From: Pseudarthrobacter chlorophenolicus
GTDB taxonomy: Bacteria > Actinomycetota > Actinomycetes > Actinomycetales > Micrococcaceae
Direction of reading: 5' to 3'
Length of the DNA stretch: 64,000 nucleotides
Assembly (NCBI RefSeq): GCF_000962805.1
Contig: NZ_JZTW01000019.1
Location: 1-64,000 of the forward strand
The notes below the pieces were generated by a model. That model saw only the letters and a list, made by a program, of their open reading frames with translations, made no database searches and was not told the origin of the DNA. The position numbers and the translations under genes are program-made. Shown piece after piece: positions 34,353 through 42,944 of the stretch (the first letter of the stretch is position 1; every line of letters begins with the position of its first letter).

Positions 34353-34388
34353 TTCCCGGGGCCCCAGGCCCCAGGAACTTTTTCTTTG
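34351..34388 (+). terminator. Intrinsic terminator after the NlpC/P60 gene
   Basis: A 13-bp stem with one mismatch (34351-34363 with 34367-34379), starting inside the TAG stop codon, has a 3-base loop and runs into TTTTCTTT. Confidence 0.88.
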
Positions 34389-34423
34389 CCCCCGTTTTTC
34401 GCTAAATCACACATCCCCGTTCG

Positions 34424-34460
34424 GGACGCGCCGACTTACCCCCAAGATGCCGGCGCGTCC
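34424..34460 (+). other. Hairpin in the leader of the third cell-wall gene
   Basis: GGACGCGCCG (34424-34433) and CGGCGCGTCC (34451-34460) pair perfectly over 10 bp around a 17-base loop, followed by AAAACCCCCG. It is not a c-di-AMP riboswitch: none of the ydaO motifs occurs between 34353 and 34509. Confidence 0.55.
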
Positions 34461-34509
34461 AAAACCCCCGTGTTGCCTACAGGCCCGGGGACAACGAAAG
34501 AGAGAACTG

Positions 34510-35289
34510 ATGACGACTCGTGCTACCGCACGGCATCGCGCCGAAGTCACCAAGACCAACTCAATCGCCATCATCGCCAAGGCTGTTGGCGGCAACGCCG
34601 GCGGCGTTGGGCGCCAGGCAGCGGTTATCGCCGCAGCCTCGGGCCTAGTCCTGACCAGTGGCATCGCCGCAAACGCAGCTGACACCAACGTCCAGCGCGA
34701 CTCCGCTCCTGCTTCCGCTTTTGAAGTTGGATCAGCTGTCGACGCCCCGATCTCCGCGGCTTCCACCATCAACATCTCCTTCGAGAAGCCGGCCGTCAGC
34801 ACCAGCCCGGCTCCGGTGGTTGAAGCAGAGCCCGAGGTTGAGGTGCAGGAAGCCGCTCCGGCTCCCGCCGCCCCGGCCGCCGCAACCCAGACCGCTGCGG
34901 CACCGAAAGTCACTGCCACCGTCACGGCGCAGCCCGCATCTGCTCCCCAGGCATCTGCCAGCGGCAAGGGCGCAGCAATCCTTTCCGCAGCGTACGCCCA
35001 GCTCGGCGTCAACCAGGACTGCACGATGCTCGTCACCAACTCGCTGGCTGCCGTGGGCATCAACTTCCACGACTGGCCCGCCGGCTACCTCTCCCTGGGC
35101 CGCACTGTCAGCGCTGCCGAAGCCCAGCCCGGCGACCTGATCTACTACGCGGACGGCGGCGCCGGCATGGCGCATATCGCTGTTTACGCCGGCAACGGCC
35201 AGGCTGTGCACGGCGGCTACAACGGCAACCAGACGGTGGTCTTCAGCGCCAACGTCGGTTCCGGACCGGTTTTCATCCGCGTCAACTGA
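34510..35289 (+). CDS. Secreted NlpC/P60-like protein with divergent active-site motif
   Basis: The 259-residue protein is paralogous to the upstream NlpC gene: ARHRAEVTKTN, GVGRQAAVIAAASGLVL and ISFEKPAVST match its counterparts. After a long Ala/Pro/Glu linker (95-155), the C-terminal domain (about 158-259) has QDCTMLVTNSLAAVG where NlpC/P60 usually has DCSGF, then AQPGDLIYYADGGAGMAHIAVYAGNGQAVHGG with the expected His. The nucleophile and His remain, so it may be active on a different bond. The ATG at 34510 follows GAAAGAGAG. Confidence 0.85.
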   Translation: MTTRATARHRAEVTKTNSIAIIAKAVGGNAGGVGRQAAVIAAASGLVLTSGIAANAADTNVQRDSAPASAFEVGSAVDAPISAASTINISFEKPAVSTSPAPVVEAEPEVEVQEAAPAPAAPAAATQTAAAPKVTATVTAQPASAPQASASGKGAAILSAAYAQLGVNQDCTMLVTNSLAAVGINFHDWPAGYLSLGRTVSAAEAQPGDLIYYADGGAGMAHIAVYAGNGQAVHGGYNGNQTVVFSANVGSGPVFIRVN

Positions 35290-35330
35290 TCCCCCGGAAG
35301 GGCTGGCCGGTACAGCCGCCCTTCGGAGTC

Positions 35331-35363
35331 AAAGGACCCCTGCCCACGTGGCAGGGGTCCTTT
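35331..35363. terminator. Intrinsic terminator after the third cell-wall gene
   Basis: A perfect 14-bp stem (35331-35344 with 35350-35363) surrounds a CACGT loop and ends in CCTTT. The symmetrical A and T ends could work in both directions. Confidence 0.85.
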
Positions 35364-35534
35364 GCCGTTAACGGGCGGTGCGCCCGGGATGCCATTCCTG
35401 AAGGTGCCGTGGGCCGTGATTAGCTGATCCTGCATTTTTCTGTTTACTCTTGTGGTGTCGATCCATAGCCCGAACATGCCGAGGGCAGCCGGCCCTCGTG
35501 CCCCTGACGGGTGCGGCCGTGAAGAGGTACGTGC

Positions 35535-36035
35535 ATGCGCACTCTCGTTCTGAATGCTGGATATGAACCGCTGGCGGTTATAACTTTCCGCCGGGCGCTG
35601 GTGCTTGTGCTCACGGGCAAGGCAAGCGTGGTTGCCGAGGGCGATGATCCCGTGGTGGGTCCGCAGGAAATCCTGGGCCGCCCCTCCGTGATTCTCCTGA
35701 ACCGCTACATCCGTCCCAGATACAACCATGCCACTGCCGTGAGCCGGCGCGGCGTCCTGAGGCGGGATGGGCACAAGTGTGCGTACTGCGGAAAGGCGGC
35801 GCACACGATCGACCATGTGCACCCTAAGTCACGGGGCGGGGCCGACTCCTGGGAGAACCTGGTAGCTGCCTGCCTGCGGTGCAATAACGTCAAAGGCGAC
35901 CACACGCCCGCTGAGATGGGCTGGAAGCTGCGGTTCGAGCCGGCGCCTCCGCACGGCACCATCTGGCAGATCAAGGAACTGGAGAAGCCCACGCCGGCGT
36001 GGGACCCGTTCCTCCTGCCGGAGCGGGCCGCCTGA
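35535..36035 (+). CDS. HNH endonuclease family protein
   Basis: The 166-residue protein begins MRTLVLNAGYEPL, the hallmark start of a bacterial HNH group, and has the nuclease motif CAYCGKAAHTIDHVHPKSRGG, then SWENLVAACLRCNNVKGD. Two CxxC pairs should bind structural zinc, with the DH of IDHVHP catalytic. The target is unknown; the gene is chromosomal and single, with no methylase nearby, so it is not evidently a restriction enzyme. The leader of about 170 bases has no other feature seen. Confidence 0.9.
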   Translation: MRTLVLNAGYEPLAVITFRRALVLVLTGKASVVAEGDDPVVGPQEILGRPSVILLNRYIRPRYNHATAVSRRGVLRRDGHKCAYCGKAAHTIDHVHPKSRGGADSWENLVAACLRCNNVKGDHTPAEMGWKLRFEPAPPHGTIWQIKELEKPTPAWDPFLLPERAA

Positions 36036-36095
36036 CCTGCGCTGACCGCCCGGCCCGCTAATGCAGGGACTGTCCTGATGGTTCCCGGCACTGGC

Positions 36096-36101
36096 TACGC
36101 T
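36096..36101 (+). promoter_or_regulatory. -10 box of a leaderless promoter (mobA-like gene)
   Basis: TACGCT lies exactly six bases before the ATG at 36108 and there is no ribosome site between. The spacing puts the transcript start on the A of ATG. Confidence 0.6.
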
Positions 36102-36107
36102 TGAACC

Positions 36108-36773
36108 ATGCAAGACGAAGTGCCGGCCTTTGATGCCCTCATCCTGGCGGGAGGCCGATCCTCGCGTTTAGGCGGCGTTCCGAAACAAGGACTGCTGTTT
36201 CGCGGAACCACCCTCCTCGACCGGGCCTTGGCGGCCGCTGAGGGAGCCCGGGCCACCGTGATTGTTGGCCCGGATCCCGGCCCTTTGCCTCCCGGAGTGC
36301 TCACGTGCCGCGAAGAACCGGAATTCGCCGGCCCGGCAGCAGCCATTGCTATGGGCCTGGACGTCCTGGACCGGGCGGGGGCGTGCGCTCCGCACACGCT
36401 TGTTTTGGCCTGCGACATGCCTTTGGTCTCCGGGGCTGTGCGTACCCTCCTGCATGAGCTGTCCGCGGGACCTGGGTCGGGCTCTTATGTGGCCTGTACC
36501 GAGGAGGGAAGCGGTACCGGGCGGATGCAGCCGCTGGCCGGAATTTATAGCACGGTCGCGCTAAAAAGGTCCGCCCGCGGGATGGCCGCCAGCGGCAGGC
36601 TGATAAACGGATCAGTCCGCTCACTCCTTGCTAGTCTGGACGTGCAGCTTGTCGCCGTTCCGGCCGCTTACACGGCAGATGTGGACACGTGGGACGATGC
36701 CGCCGCACTGGGGATTGCTGCCGGCAACCCGGACGTGGAGGACGTGGACGGGGCCGGGAGCGGCCGCATTTAG
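36108..36773 (+). CDS. mobA: Molybdenum cofactor guanylyltransferase-like NTP transferase
   Basis: This 221-residue nucleotidyltransferase has the MobA signature LAGGRSSRLGGVPKQ near residues 13-27, the FRGTTLLDRAL segment, EEPEFAGPAAAIAMGLD, and the metal-binding ACDMPLVS. MobA joins GMP to molybdopterin to form the guanine dinucleotide cofactor. Some relatives act on CTP or other substrates, so exact specificity is inferred from the neighbouring moeA and fdhD. There is no ribosome site before the ATG; a TACGCT -10 at six bases suggests leaderless expression. It heads a run of Mo-cofactor genes. Confidence 0.85.
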   Translation: MQDEVPAFDALILAGGRSSRLGGVPKQGLLFRGTTLLDRALAAAEGARATVIVGPDPGPLPPGVLTCREEPEFAGPAAAIAMGLDVLDRAGACAPHTLVLACDMPLVSGAVRTLLHELSAGPGSGSYVACTEEGSGTGRMQPLAGIYSTVALKRSARGMAASGRLINGSVRSLLASLDVQLVAVPAAYTADVDTWDDAAALGIAAGNPDVEDVDGAGSGRI

Positions 36774-36788
36774 CTTGGGAGGCAAGTG

Positions 36789-37082
36789 GTGAAGAGCCAG
36801 GACGAAACGCTGGAGGAGTGGTGCAGGTTGCTGCTTCAGGCCTACGAGCTTGAGGATGTCCAGATAGACATCAATGCCATTCTGTCCCTCGCCGGCGTGG
36901 CGGCCCATTCGGTGGTCCGTCCCGCCGCCCCGCTGACCACGTTCATCGCCGGACTCGCTGCAGGCCTGTCCACGCGTTCCGGCGGCTCGACAGATGCCGC
37001 GACTATGGAAAAGGCCCTCGCCGTCGCCCGCGCGTTGGCGGAGGACTATGACGCTGAAGCCGCCGGGGCCCCCTCCGAATGA
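36789..37082 (+). CDS. DUF6457 family small protein in a molybdenum-cofactor operon
   Basis: The 97-residue acidic, helical protein contains DETLEEWCRLLLQAYELEDVQIDINAILSLAGVAAHSVVRPAAPLTTFIAGLAAGL. It resembles the DUF6457 actinobacterial family found beside mobA or moeA; its role is unknown. The GTG at 36789 is six bases after GGGAGG; the GTG at 36786 is too close. Its stop codon overlaps the moeA start (ATGA), so translation is coupled, suggesting a role in cofactor maturation. Confidence 0.78.
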   Translation: MKSQDETLEEWCRLLLQAYELEDVQIDINAILSLAGVAAHSVVRPAAPLTTFIAGLAAGLSTRSGGSTDAATMEKALAVARALAEDYDAEAAGAPSE

Positions 37083-38569
37083 CCGAAGCGCCGGGGCAGG
37101 AAGCCGCATCCCCCGCAGGGAACGAACACAGGCAAGAACACAGCCTCGGGCACCCGCAAGAAGAACTGCACGGACAACCGCAGGAACACCCGCAGGGACA
37201 ACCGGGCGAAGGCCAGGCTGGAAGTGGCCAGAAAGTGCGAGACGGCCACCATCACCTGGCCCACACCTGGGCGGAAGCGCGCCAGGCCGCCTTTGACGCC
37301 GCAACACCCATCCCGCCCGGTCCCGTGCCGCTGGACCAGGCCCAGGCCCGCAGGTTGGAGCAGGACATCGTTGCGCTCCAGGACATGCCGCATTACGCGT
37401 CCTCGGCCATGGACGGGTGGGCAGTCAACGGGTCCGGGCCATGGATTCCCGTGGAAGCCGGGGCCCGGCTGGCCCCGCATCAGGCCAGCCCCATCGTTAC
37501 CGGCGGACTCATCCCGCCCGGCGGCAAGGGTGTCCTGCGCAGTGAAAGCGCTGTCCTTGCCGAGGACGAGGACGGCCTTCCCGTCCTTGAGACCGGCGGA
37601 ACCGCCCGCCCCGGCGAACCGCGCAACGGACAGCACGTGCGCAAGGCAGGCGAGGAGGCACATGAAGGGGACCTCCTCGTTCCGGCGGGGGTGACCCTGA
37701 ACCCGGCGCACCTGGCACTTGCCGCGCTGGCCGGCTACGACGAGCTGCAGGTCCAAGGCAAACCCCTCGTTCGCCTGCTGCTGACCGGGTCCGAGGTGGT
37801 GGTGCAGGGCCTGCCCGCCGCGGGGAGGGTCAGGGATACGTTCGGTCATCAGCTGCCGGCCGTCGTCGGCATGCTTGGCGGCATCCCGGGCGGCCAGCAG
37901 CGCATCGGCGACTCCTACGAAGAATGGCTCGAGGCCTTGGAGGACGTGGTCCCGGACGGCCCCGACGCACCCGGGCTTCCGGCCGACGTCGTCATCACCA
38001 CCGGGGGAACGGGCCGCTCCGGCACGGACCATCTCCGCCGCGCCGTTGCCGAACTGGGCGGCCGCCTGGTGGTTGATGGAGTGGCCATGCGGCCCGGGCA
38101 CCCGGTGGTCCTGGCCGAACTCCCCGACGGCCGGTTCGTCCTGGGCCTGCCCGGCAACCCGCTGGCCGCCATGATGGCCCTCTTTACAGTGGGCGCGCCC
38201 CTGTTGGCCGCCCTGGGGCACGGAACTTTGCCGGAGGTCCGGGAGGTGGCCTCCGGTGCCCTCATCGAGCCGGATCCTGGCCGCACGCGCCTCATGCCGT
38301 TCCGGCTTGTCTACGGGATGGCGTCGCCGGCCCAGCACACCGGCCCGGGCATGATGCGCGGGCTTGCCACGGCCCACGGCGTCATGGTGGTTCCTCCCCA
38401 CGGCGTGCAGTTGGGGGAGCAGGTACCTGCCTTCGCGCTGCCGTGGGGCCCGCCCATTCCGGCCCCGGCGGATCCCGCCAAAGCCAAACCGCGCAGCAGC
38501 AGGACGTCCCGGACGGCCGCGAAGCCCGGCCCCGCGGGGCCGGTGGACTGGAGCGCCCTGCTCGGTTGA
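37079..38569 (+). CDS. moeA: Molybdopterin molybdotransferase
   Basis: MoeA inserts molybdate into adenylylated molybdopterin. The product is 496 residues, longer than the usual ~410 because of a Gln/His/Glu-rich N-terminal stretch (about 5-60) and a basic Ala/Pro/Ser tail. Conserved parts are ALQDMPHYASSAMDGWAV, PIVTGGLIPPGGKGVLRSE, the TTGGTGRSGTDHLRRAV nucleotide-type loop, MRPGHPVVLAEL, and GLPGNPLAAMM. It overlaps the DUF6457 gene by four bases. No clear ribosome site exists, consistent with coupling. Confidence 0.93.
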   Translation: MTEAPGQEAASPAGNEHRQEHSLGHPQEELHGQPQEHPQGQPGEGQAGSGQKVRDGHHHLAHTWAEARQAAFDAATPIPPGPVPLDQAQARRLEQDIVALQDMPHYASSAMDGWAVNGSGPWIPVEAGARLAPHQASPIVTGGLIPPGGKGVLRSESAVLAEDEDGLPVLETGGTARPGEPRNGQHVRKAGEEAHEGDLLVPAGVTLNPAHLALAALAGYDELQVQGKPLVRLLLTGSEVVVQGLPAAGRVRDTFGHQLPAVVGMLGGIPGGQQRIGDSYEEWLEALEDVVPDGPDAPGLPADVVITTGGTGRSGTDHLRRAVAELGGRLVVDGVAMRPGHPVVLAELPDGRFVLGLPGNPLAAMMALFTVGAPLLAALGHGTLPEVREVASGALIEPDPGRTRLMPFRLVYGMASPAQHTGPGMMRGLATAHGVMVVPPHGVQLGEQVPAFALPWGPPIPAPADPAKAKPRSSRTSRTAAKPGPAGPVDWSALLG

Positions 38570-38635
38570 GCCGGGGCATGGCCGGACTGGCACCCTGCAG
38601 TGCGATGATGGAAGCATGAACAGGCAGGACGGTCC

Positions 38636-39514
38636 ATGGGACGCGTGACGCAGCGCCGCAAGGTGCATAAGTATGTCCTGGACGGCTCGCCGAAGGCGCT
38701 GGAGTTTCCGGTCCGTTACCGCGAGGATGTCCTGGCAGTGGAGGAACCGCTGGAAATCCGGCTGGGCAGCCTCTCCTATTCGGTCACCATGCGGACCCCG
38801 GGCGATGACTTCGACCTTGTGGCGGGCTTCCTGGTGTCCGAGGGCGTGATCTGGAGCCCGGACCAGCTGGTGTCCCTGCGCTTCTGCGCGGGAGAGGACG
38901 AGAACGGCGTCCAGACGTTCAACGTGGTGGAGGCCCAGCTGCGGCCGGACGTCCCCCTGCCGGAGACGGGGCGGAACGTTTACACGTCCAGTTCCTGCGG
39001 GATCTGCGGGACGGACTCCATTGAAGCAGTCCGGAAGTCCTCGCACCACAGCCCCGCGGCGGACCCCCTCACGCTCGACGCCCAGGTGCTGGCATCCCTG
39101 CCCGCCCTGCTCCGGAAGTCGCAGCGCCTCTTCGACGATACCGGCGGGGTGCACGCTGCCGGGCTTTTCCGGATTGATGACGACGGCGGCGTGCAGCTGC
39201 TGTGCCTCCGCGAGGATGTGGGACGGCACAACGCGGTGGACAAGGTGGTGGGCTGGGCCCTTCGCGAGGGACTCCTGCCACTGCGCGGCACCGTCCTCCA
39301 GGTGTCAGGCCGGGCATCATTCGAGCTGGTCCAAAAGGCAGCCCAGGCCGGCATACCCGTGTTGGCTGCCGTCAGCGCTCCGTCGAGCCTGGCGGTGGAA
39401 CTCGCCGAAGCCAGTGGACTGACGCTTGCCGGTTTCAGCCGGGGAACCAGCTTCAACGTCTACGCGGGGGCGGCCAGGATCAGCAGCCCGGTAGTTGCTT
39501 CGGCACCGGCCTGA
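38636..39514 (+). CDS. fdhD: Formate dehydrogenase accessory sulfurtransferase
   Basis: FdhD moves sulfur from a cysteine desulfurase to the molybdenum cofactor of formate dehydrogenase. The 292-residue protein has the redox or catalytic pair Cys121 and Cys124 in SSCGICGTDS, the same numbers as in E. coli FdhD, plus VSEGVI, GGVHAAGLF, REDVGRHNAVDKVVG and a SGRASFELVQKA ending domain. A ten-codon open frame (38616-38648) overlaps its start. No formate dehydrogenase structural gene is in the window; it must lie elsewhere. Confidence 0.95.
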   Translation: MGRVTQRRKVHKYVLDGSPKALEFPVRYREDVLAVEEPLEIRLGSLSYSVTMRTPGDDFDLVAGFLVSEGVIWSPDQLVSLRFCAGEDENGVQTFNVVEAQLRPDVPLPETGRNVYTSSSCGICGTDSIEAVRKSSHHSPAADPLTLDAQVLASLPALLRKSQRLFDDTGGVHAAGLFRIDDDGGVQLLCLREDVGRHNAVDKVVGWALREGLLPLRGTVLQVSGRASFELVQKAAQAGIPVLAAVSAPSSLAVELAEASGLTLAGFSRGTSFNVYAGAARISSPVVASAPA

Positions 39515-39579
39515 CGCTCCTCCAACGCCTTCGGAGCTGCCGCAAGGGGGTTGGTTTGAGGGCTACCAGCGGGTAGATT

Positions 39580-39596
39580 TGTCCATCGAATGGACA
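39580..39596 (+). promoter_or_regulatory. Palindromic operator candidate before the alpha-mannosidase gene
   Basis: TGTCCATCGAATGGACA is a perfect inverted repeat of 6-bp arms around five bases. It lies 40 bases upstream of the TTG start of the mannosidase gene, where a sugar-responsive repressor could act. The cognate regulator is not identifiable in the window. Confidence 0.5.
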
Positions 39597-39635
39597 CGAT
39601 GATCCAATTTTTTCAAGCGCTAAAGAGGGCACACA

Positions 39636-42600
39636 TTGCATGACGACCGCAGGATCACGGAAGTCCGACTCACCAGGTTTGTGCGTGAGCGCATCGACCC
39701 CGCTGTCTACAGCCGGACCGTGCCCCTGACCCTGAGCAGCTGGGACGTGCCGGATGAGCCGGTACCCGCACTCGAAGCGATGCGGCAGCAGTTCCAACCC
39801 CTCGAGCACGGGACTGCATGGGGCAAGCCGTGGAGCACCAAATGGCTCCGGCTCCAGGGTGACGTACCGGAATCGTGGGGCACCGGCCCGGACACGACTG
39901 TCGAAGTGGTGGTGGACCTCGGATTCACCGTCCAAACCCCTGGTTTTCAGTGCGAGGGTATTGCCTGGCGGCCGGACGGCACCATCATCAAGGCAGTCTC
40001 GCCCCGGAACCGGTACATCCCGCTGAAGCTACTGGGCACCGGCATGGCAGTGGACTTCTACGTGGAGGCAGCGGCCAACCCGGACCTTGCGCAGGACTGG
40101 ACCTTCGCGGCAACTCCCTACGGTGACAAGTCCACTGCCGGAACGGCCCCGCACTACCGGCTGGGAACCATCGCCATCGCCGAACTCAACCAGACCGTCT
40201 GGGAACTGCAACAGGACGTCTGGACCCTGTCGGGGCTGATGGAACAGCTGCCCCTGGAACTCCCGCGGCGGCACGACATTCTCCGGGCCCTGGAACGGAT
40301 GATGGATGTCATGGATCCGGACGATGTTGCCGGAACCGCGGCGGCCGGCCGGGAAGCGCTGGCCGGGGTGCTGGCGCAGCCCGCCTACGCTTCCGCCCAC
40401 CAGCTGGTGGCCACCGGCCACGCGCACATCGACTCGGCCTGGCTGTGGCCGGTACGCGAAACCGTCCGGAAGTGCGCCCGGACTTTCTCCAACGTGGTGG
40501 CCCTGATGGACGAGAACCCGGACTTCGTCTTTTCGTGTTCCTCAGCCCAGCAGCTCTCCTGGATCAAGGAGTCCTACCCGGAACTGTTCAGCAGGATCCG
40601 GGAGAAAGTCCGCGCCGGGCAGTTCGTTCCGGTCGGCGGCATGTGGGTGGAGTCTGACACCAACATGCCCGGTGGCGAGGCTATGGCGCGGCAATTCATT
40701 GAGGGCAAATCGTTCTTCCTGTCCGAATTTGGCGTCGAGTGCAGGGAGGCCTGGCTGCCGGACTCCTTCGGCTATTCCGCCGCACTGCCGCAGATCGTGA
40801 AGTCCGCGGGAAGCCGCTGGTTCCTGACGCAGAAGATCTCCTGGAACCAGACCAACCGGATGCCGCACCACACCTTCAACTGGGAAGGCATCGACGGTAC
40901 CCGGCTCTTTACGCACTTCCCCCCGGTGGACACCTACAACGCCGAGCTCAGCGGCCGCGAGCTGGCGCACGCGGAACGCAACTACAGGGATCACGGCCGG
41001 GGCACCGTGTCCCTGGTGCCGTTCGGCTATGGCGACGGCGGCGGCGGACCTACCCGGGAAATGCTCAGCGCCGCCGCCCGCACCGCAGATCTTGAAGGCT
41101 CACCCAAGGTCCGGATCGGATCCGCTGAGAGCTTCTTCCGGCAGGCCGAAGAGGAATATGAGGCCCTGCCCGTGTGGGTGGGAGAGATGTACCTCGAGCT
41201 GCACCGCGGTACCTACACCAGCCAGGCGCGCACGAAGAAGGGAAACCGGCGCAGCGAGCACCTGCTCCGCGAAGCCGAACTATGGTGTGCCACGGCAGCC
41301 GTCCGCACCGACGGCGCCTTTGGGTACCCGGCAGCTGAGCTGAAGCGGCTTTGGCAGCTGGTCCTGTTGCAGCAGTTCCATGACATCCTGCCGGGCAGCT
41401 CCATCGCCTGGGTACACCAGGACGCCGAACGCAACTACCAGGCCATCGAGTCCGCACTGGAAGGCATCATCAGCAAGGCCGCAGCGGCGGCTCTGGGAAC
41501 CGGGGAACGGACATTCCTGCTCAACGCCGCCCCGCATGCCCGGAACGGAGTTCCGGCGCTGGCCGCCGCCGAGCCGGCGGCCCAGTATGGACCGGTCCGG
41601 GCCGGCAGCAAGGACGGCGGATACGTCCTGGACAACGGCGTGATCCGGGCGGTCCTGGACGCGGACGGCCTGGTCTCATCCCTGCAGGACTACGCCTCGG
41701 GCCGCGAAGCCATAGCACCCGGACAGCGCGGCAACCTGCTGGAACTGCACCGGGACACTCCCAACGAGTGGGATGCCTGGGATATTGACGAGTTCTACCG
41801 GCGCAACGTCACTGCCCTGACCGGCGCGGAGTCGGTCCGGCTGGAGGAGGGTCCCGGCGGCGCCACTGTTGTGGTGGAACGCTTGGCCGGTACCTCGCCC
41901 ATCACCCAGCGCATCACCCTGGCACCTGGCAGCCCCTCCCTGAGCATCACCACATCAGTGGACTGGCAGGAACGGGAGAAACTGCTCAAGCTCGGGTTTG
42001 CCCTTGATGTGCGCGCCGATCGGTCGGCGTCGGAAACCCAGTTTGGCCATGTCTACCGGCCTACCCATACGAACACGTCCTGGGAAGCCGCGAAGTTTGA
42101 GATCTGTGCGCACCGGTGGATCCACGTGGGGGAGCCCGGCTACGGCGTCGCCGTTTCCAACTCGTCCACCTACGGCCACGACGTCGCCAGGAACATCAGG
42201 GAGGCCGACGGCGGCACCACCACCACTGTGCGCCTCTCGCTGCTGCGGGCGCCCAAGTTCCCGGACCCTGCGGCCGACCGCGGCCAGCATGAGCTGACCG
42301 TCACCATCCGGCCCGGTGCGGATATTGGGGCCGCTGTGGAGGAGGGGTACAGGACCAACCTTGCGCCCAGGCTGGTCGCTGGGGCCGCGCCGGTTGAGCC
42401 ACTGGTCTCGGTGGGCACACCGGGCCTGGTCATCGAAGCAGTCAAGCTTGCCGAGGACGGCTCAGGCGACGTCGTGGTCCGCCTCTATGAGTCGCTGGGG
42501 CAGCGCACTGCCGGGCGCATCACGGCGAATTTCCCCGTGCGTGACGTTGTGGTGACGGACCTGCTGGAGCGGCCCACCGAGGCTCCCGGCGTGTCCGCGG

Positions 42601-42665
42601 CTGAGGATGGCGCGGAACTGCGGCTCCGGCCCTTCCAGCTGGTGACTCTGCGCTTCGTCCGGTAG
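39636..42665 (+). CDS. Alpha-mannosidase, GH38 family
   Basis: The 1009-residue cytoplasmic glycosidase has an N-terminal jelly-roll (1-250), a catalytic GH38 domain with zinc ligands His264 and Asp266 in GHAHIDSAW, the nucleophile Asp376 in WLPDSFGYS, and FHDILPGSS. Beta-sandwich domains complete the C-terminus. It removes alpha-linked mannose, for example from mannans or glycan breakdown products. There is no signal peptide. The TTG start is supported by AGAGGG seven bases before it; the overlapping ATG at 39640 is out of frame. It stands alone with no transporter beside it. Confidence 0.94.
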   Translation: MHDDRRITEVRLTRFVRERIDPAVYSRTVPLTLSSWDVPDEPVPALEAMRQQFQPLEHGTAWGKPWSTKWLRLQGDVPESWGTGPDTTVEVVVDLGFTVQTPGFQCEGIAWRPDGTIIKAVSPRNRYIPLKLLGTGMAVDFYVEAAANPDLAQDWTFAATPYGDKSTAGTAPHYRLGTIAIAELNQTVWELQQDVWTLSGLMEQLPLELPRRHDILRALERMMDVMDPDDVAGTAAAGREALAGVLAQPAYASAHQLVATGHAHIDSAWLWPVRETVRKCARTFSNVVALMDENPDFVFSCSSAQQLSWIKESYPELFSRIREKVRAGQFVPVGGMWVESDTNMPGGEAMARQFIEGKSFFLSEFGVECREAWLPDSFGYSAALPQIVKSAGSRWFLTQKISWNQTNRMPHHTFNWEGIDGTRLFTHFPPVDTYNAELSGRELAHAERNYRDHGRGTVSLVPFGYGDGGGGPTREMLSAAARTADLEGSPKVRIGSAESFFRQAEEEYEALPVWVGEMYLELHRGTYTSQARTKKGNRRSEHLLREAELWCATAAVRTDGAFGYPAAELKRLWQLVLLQQFHDILPGSSIAWVHQDAERNYQAIESALEGIISKAAAAALGTGERTFLLNAAPHARNGVPALAAAEPAAQYGPVRAGSKDGGYVLDNGVIRAVLDADGLVSSLQDYASGREAIAPGQRGNLLELHRDTPNEWDAWDIDEFYRRNVTALTGAESVRLEEGPGGATVVVERLAGTSPITQRITLAPGSPSLSITTSVDWQEREKLLKLGFALDVRADRSASETQFGHVYRPTHTNTSWEAAKFEICAHRWIHVGEPGYGVAVSNSSTYGHDVARNIREADGGTTTTVRLSLLRAPKFPDPAADRGQHELTVTIRPGADIGAAVEEGYRTNLAPRLVAGAAPVEPLVSVGTPGLVIEAVKLAEDGSGDVVVRLYESLGQRTAGRITANFPVRDVVVTDLLERPTEAPGVSAAEDGAELRLRPFQLVTLRFVR

Positions 42666-42678
42666 TACCGCGGAGCCG

Positions 42679-42721
42679 TTGTCCAGGTCTGGGGGTCCAT
42701 CGGGCCCGCAGGCCTGGACAA
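42679..42721 (+). terminator. Hairpin after the alpha-mannosidase gene
   Basis: TTGTCCAGG (42679-42687) and CCTGGACAA (42713-42721) form a perfect 9-bp stem with a 25-base GC-rich loop that can pair further inside. No T-run follows. It lies 14 bases after the stop codon. The rest of the 279-base gap to 42945 shows no gene. Confidence 0.55.
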
Positions 42722-42944
42722 ATAATCGCGGCGGAGACGCGCCTCCGCTGCTCAAAAGCCCCTTAAATAGGCTGAGTGGGGGCGGTCCCCAACGGCCGCC
42801 ACCACTCATCCCCCCAATGCGTGTGAAGGCCCCCGAAGCAGGGCTTCGTCCAAGAATTTATCCCCGTTCAAAAACGCGCCGTGCCTCACCTTCACACATT
42901 CATGATTGTTTCACATTCTAATGATTTTGTGAAAGGCAGTTTGG

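Noticed and set aside
34424..34460. A third c-di-AMP riboswitch before the third wall gene
   Set aside because: Only a simple GC hairpin is present; the GGGGGAACCA and CCGAATCCGACAGCT motifs are missing.
37046..39229. 727-codon minus-strand frame over moeA and fdhD
   Set aside because: Antisense shadow; both overlapping plus-strand genes have catalytic motifs at canonical positions.
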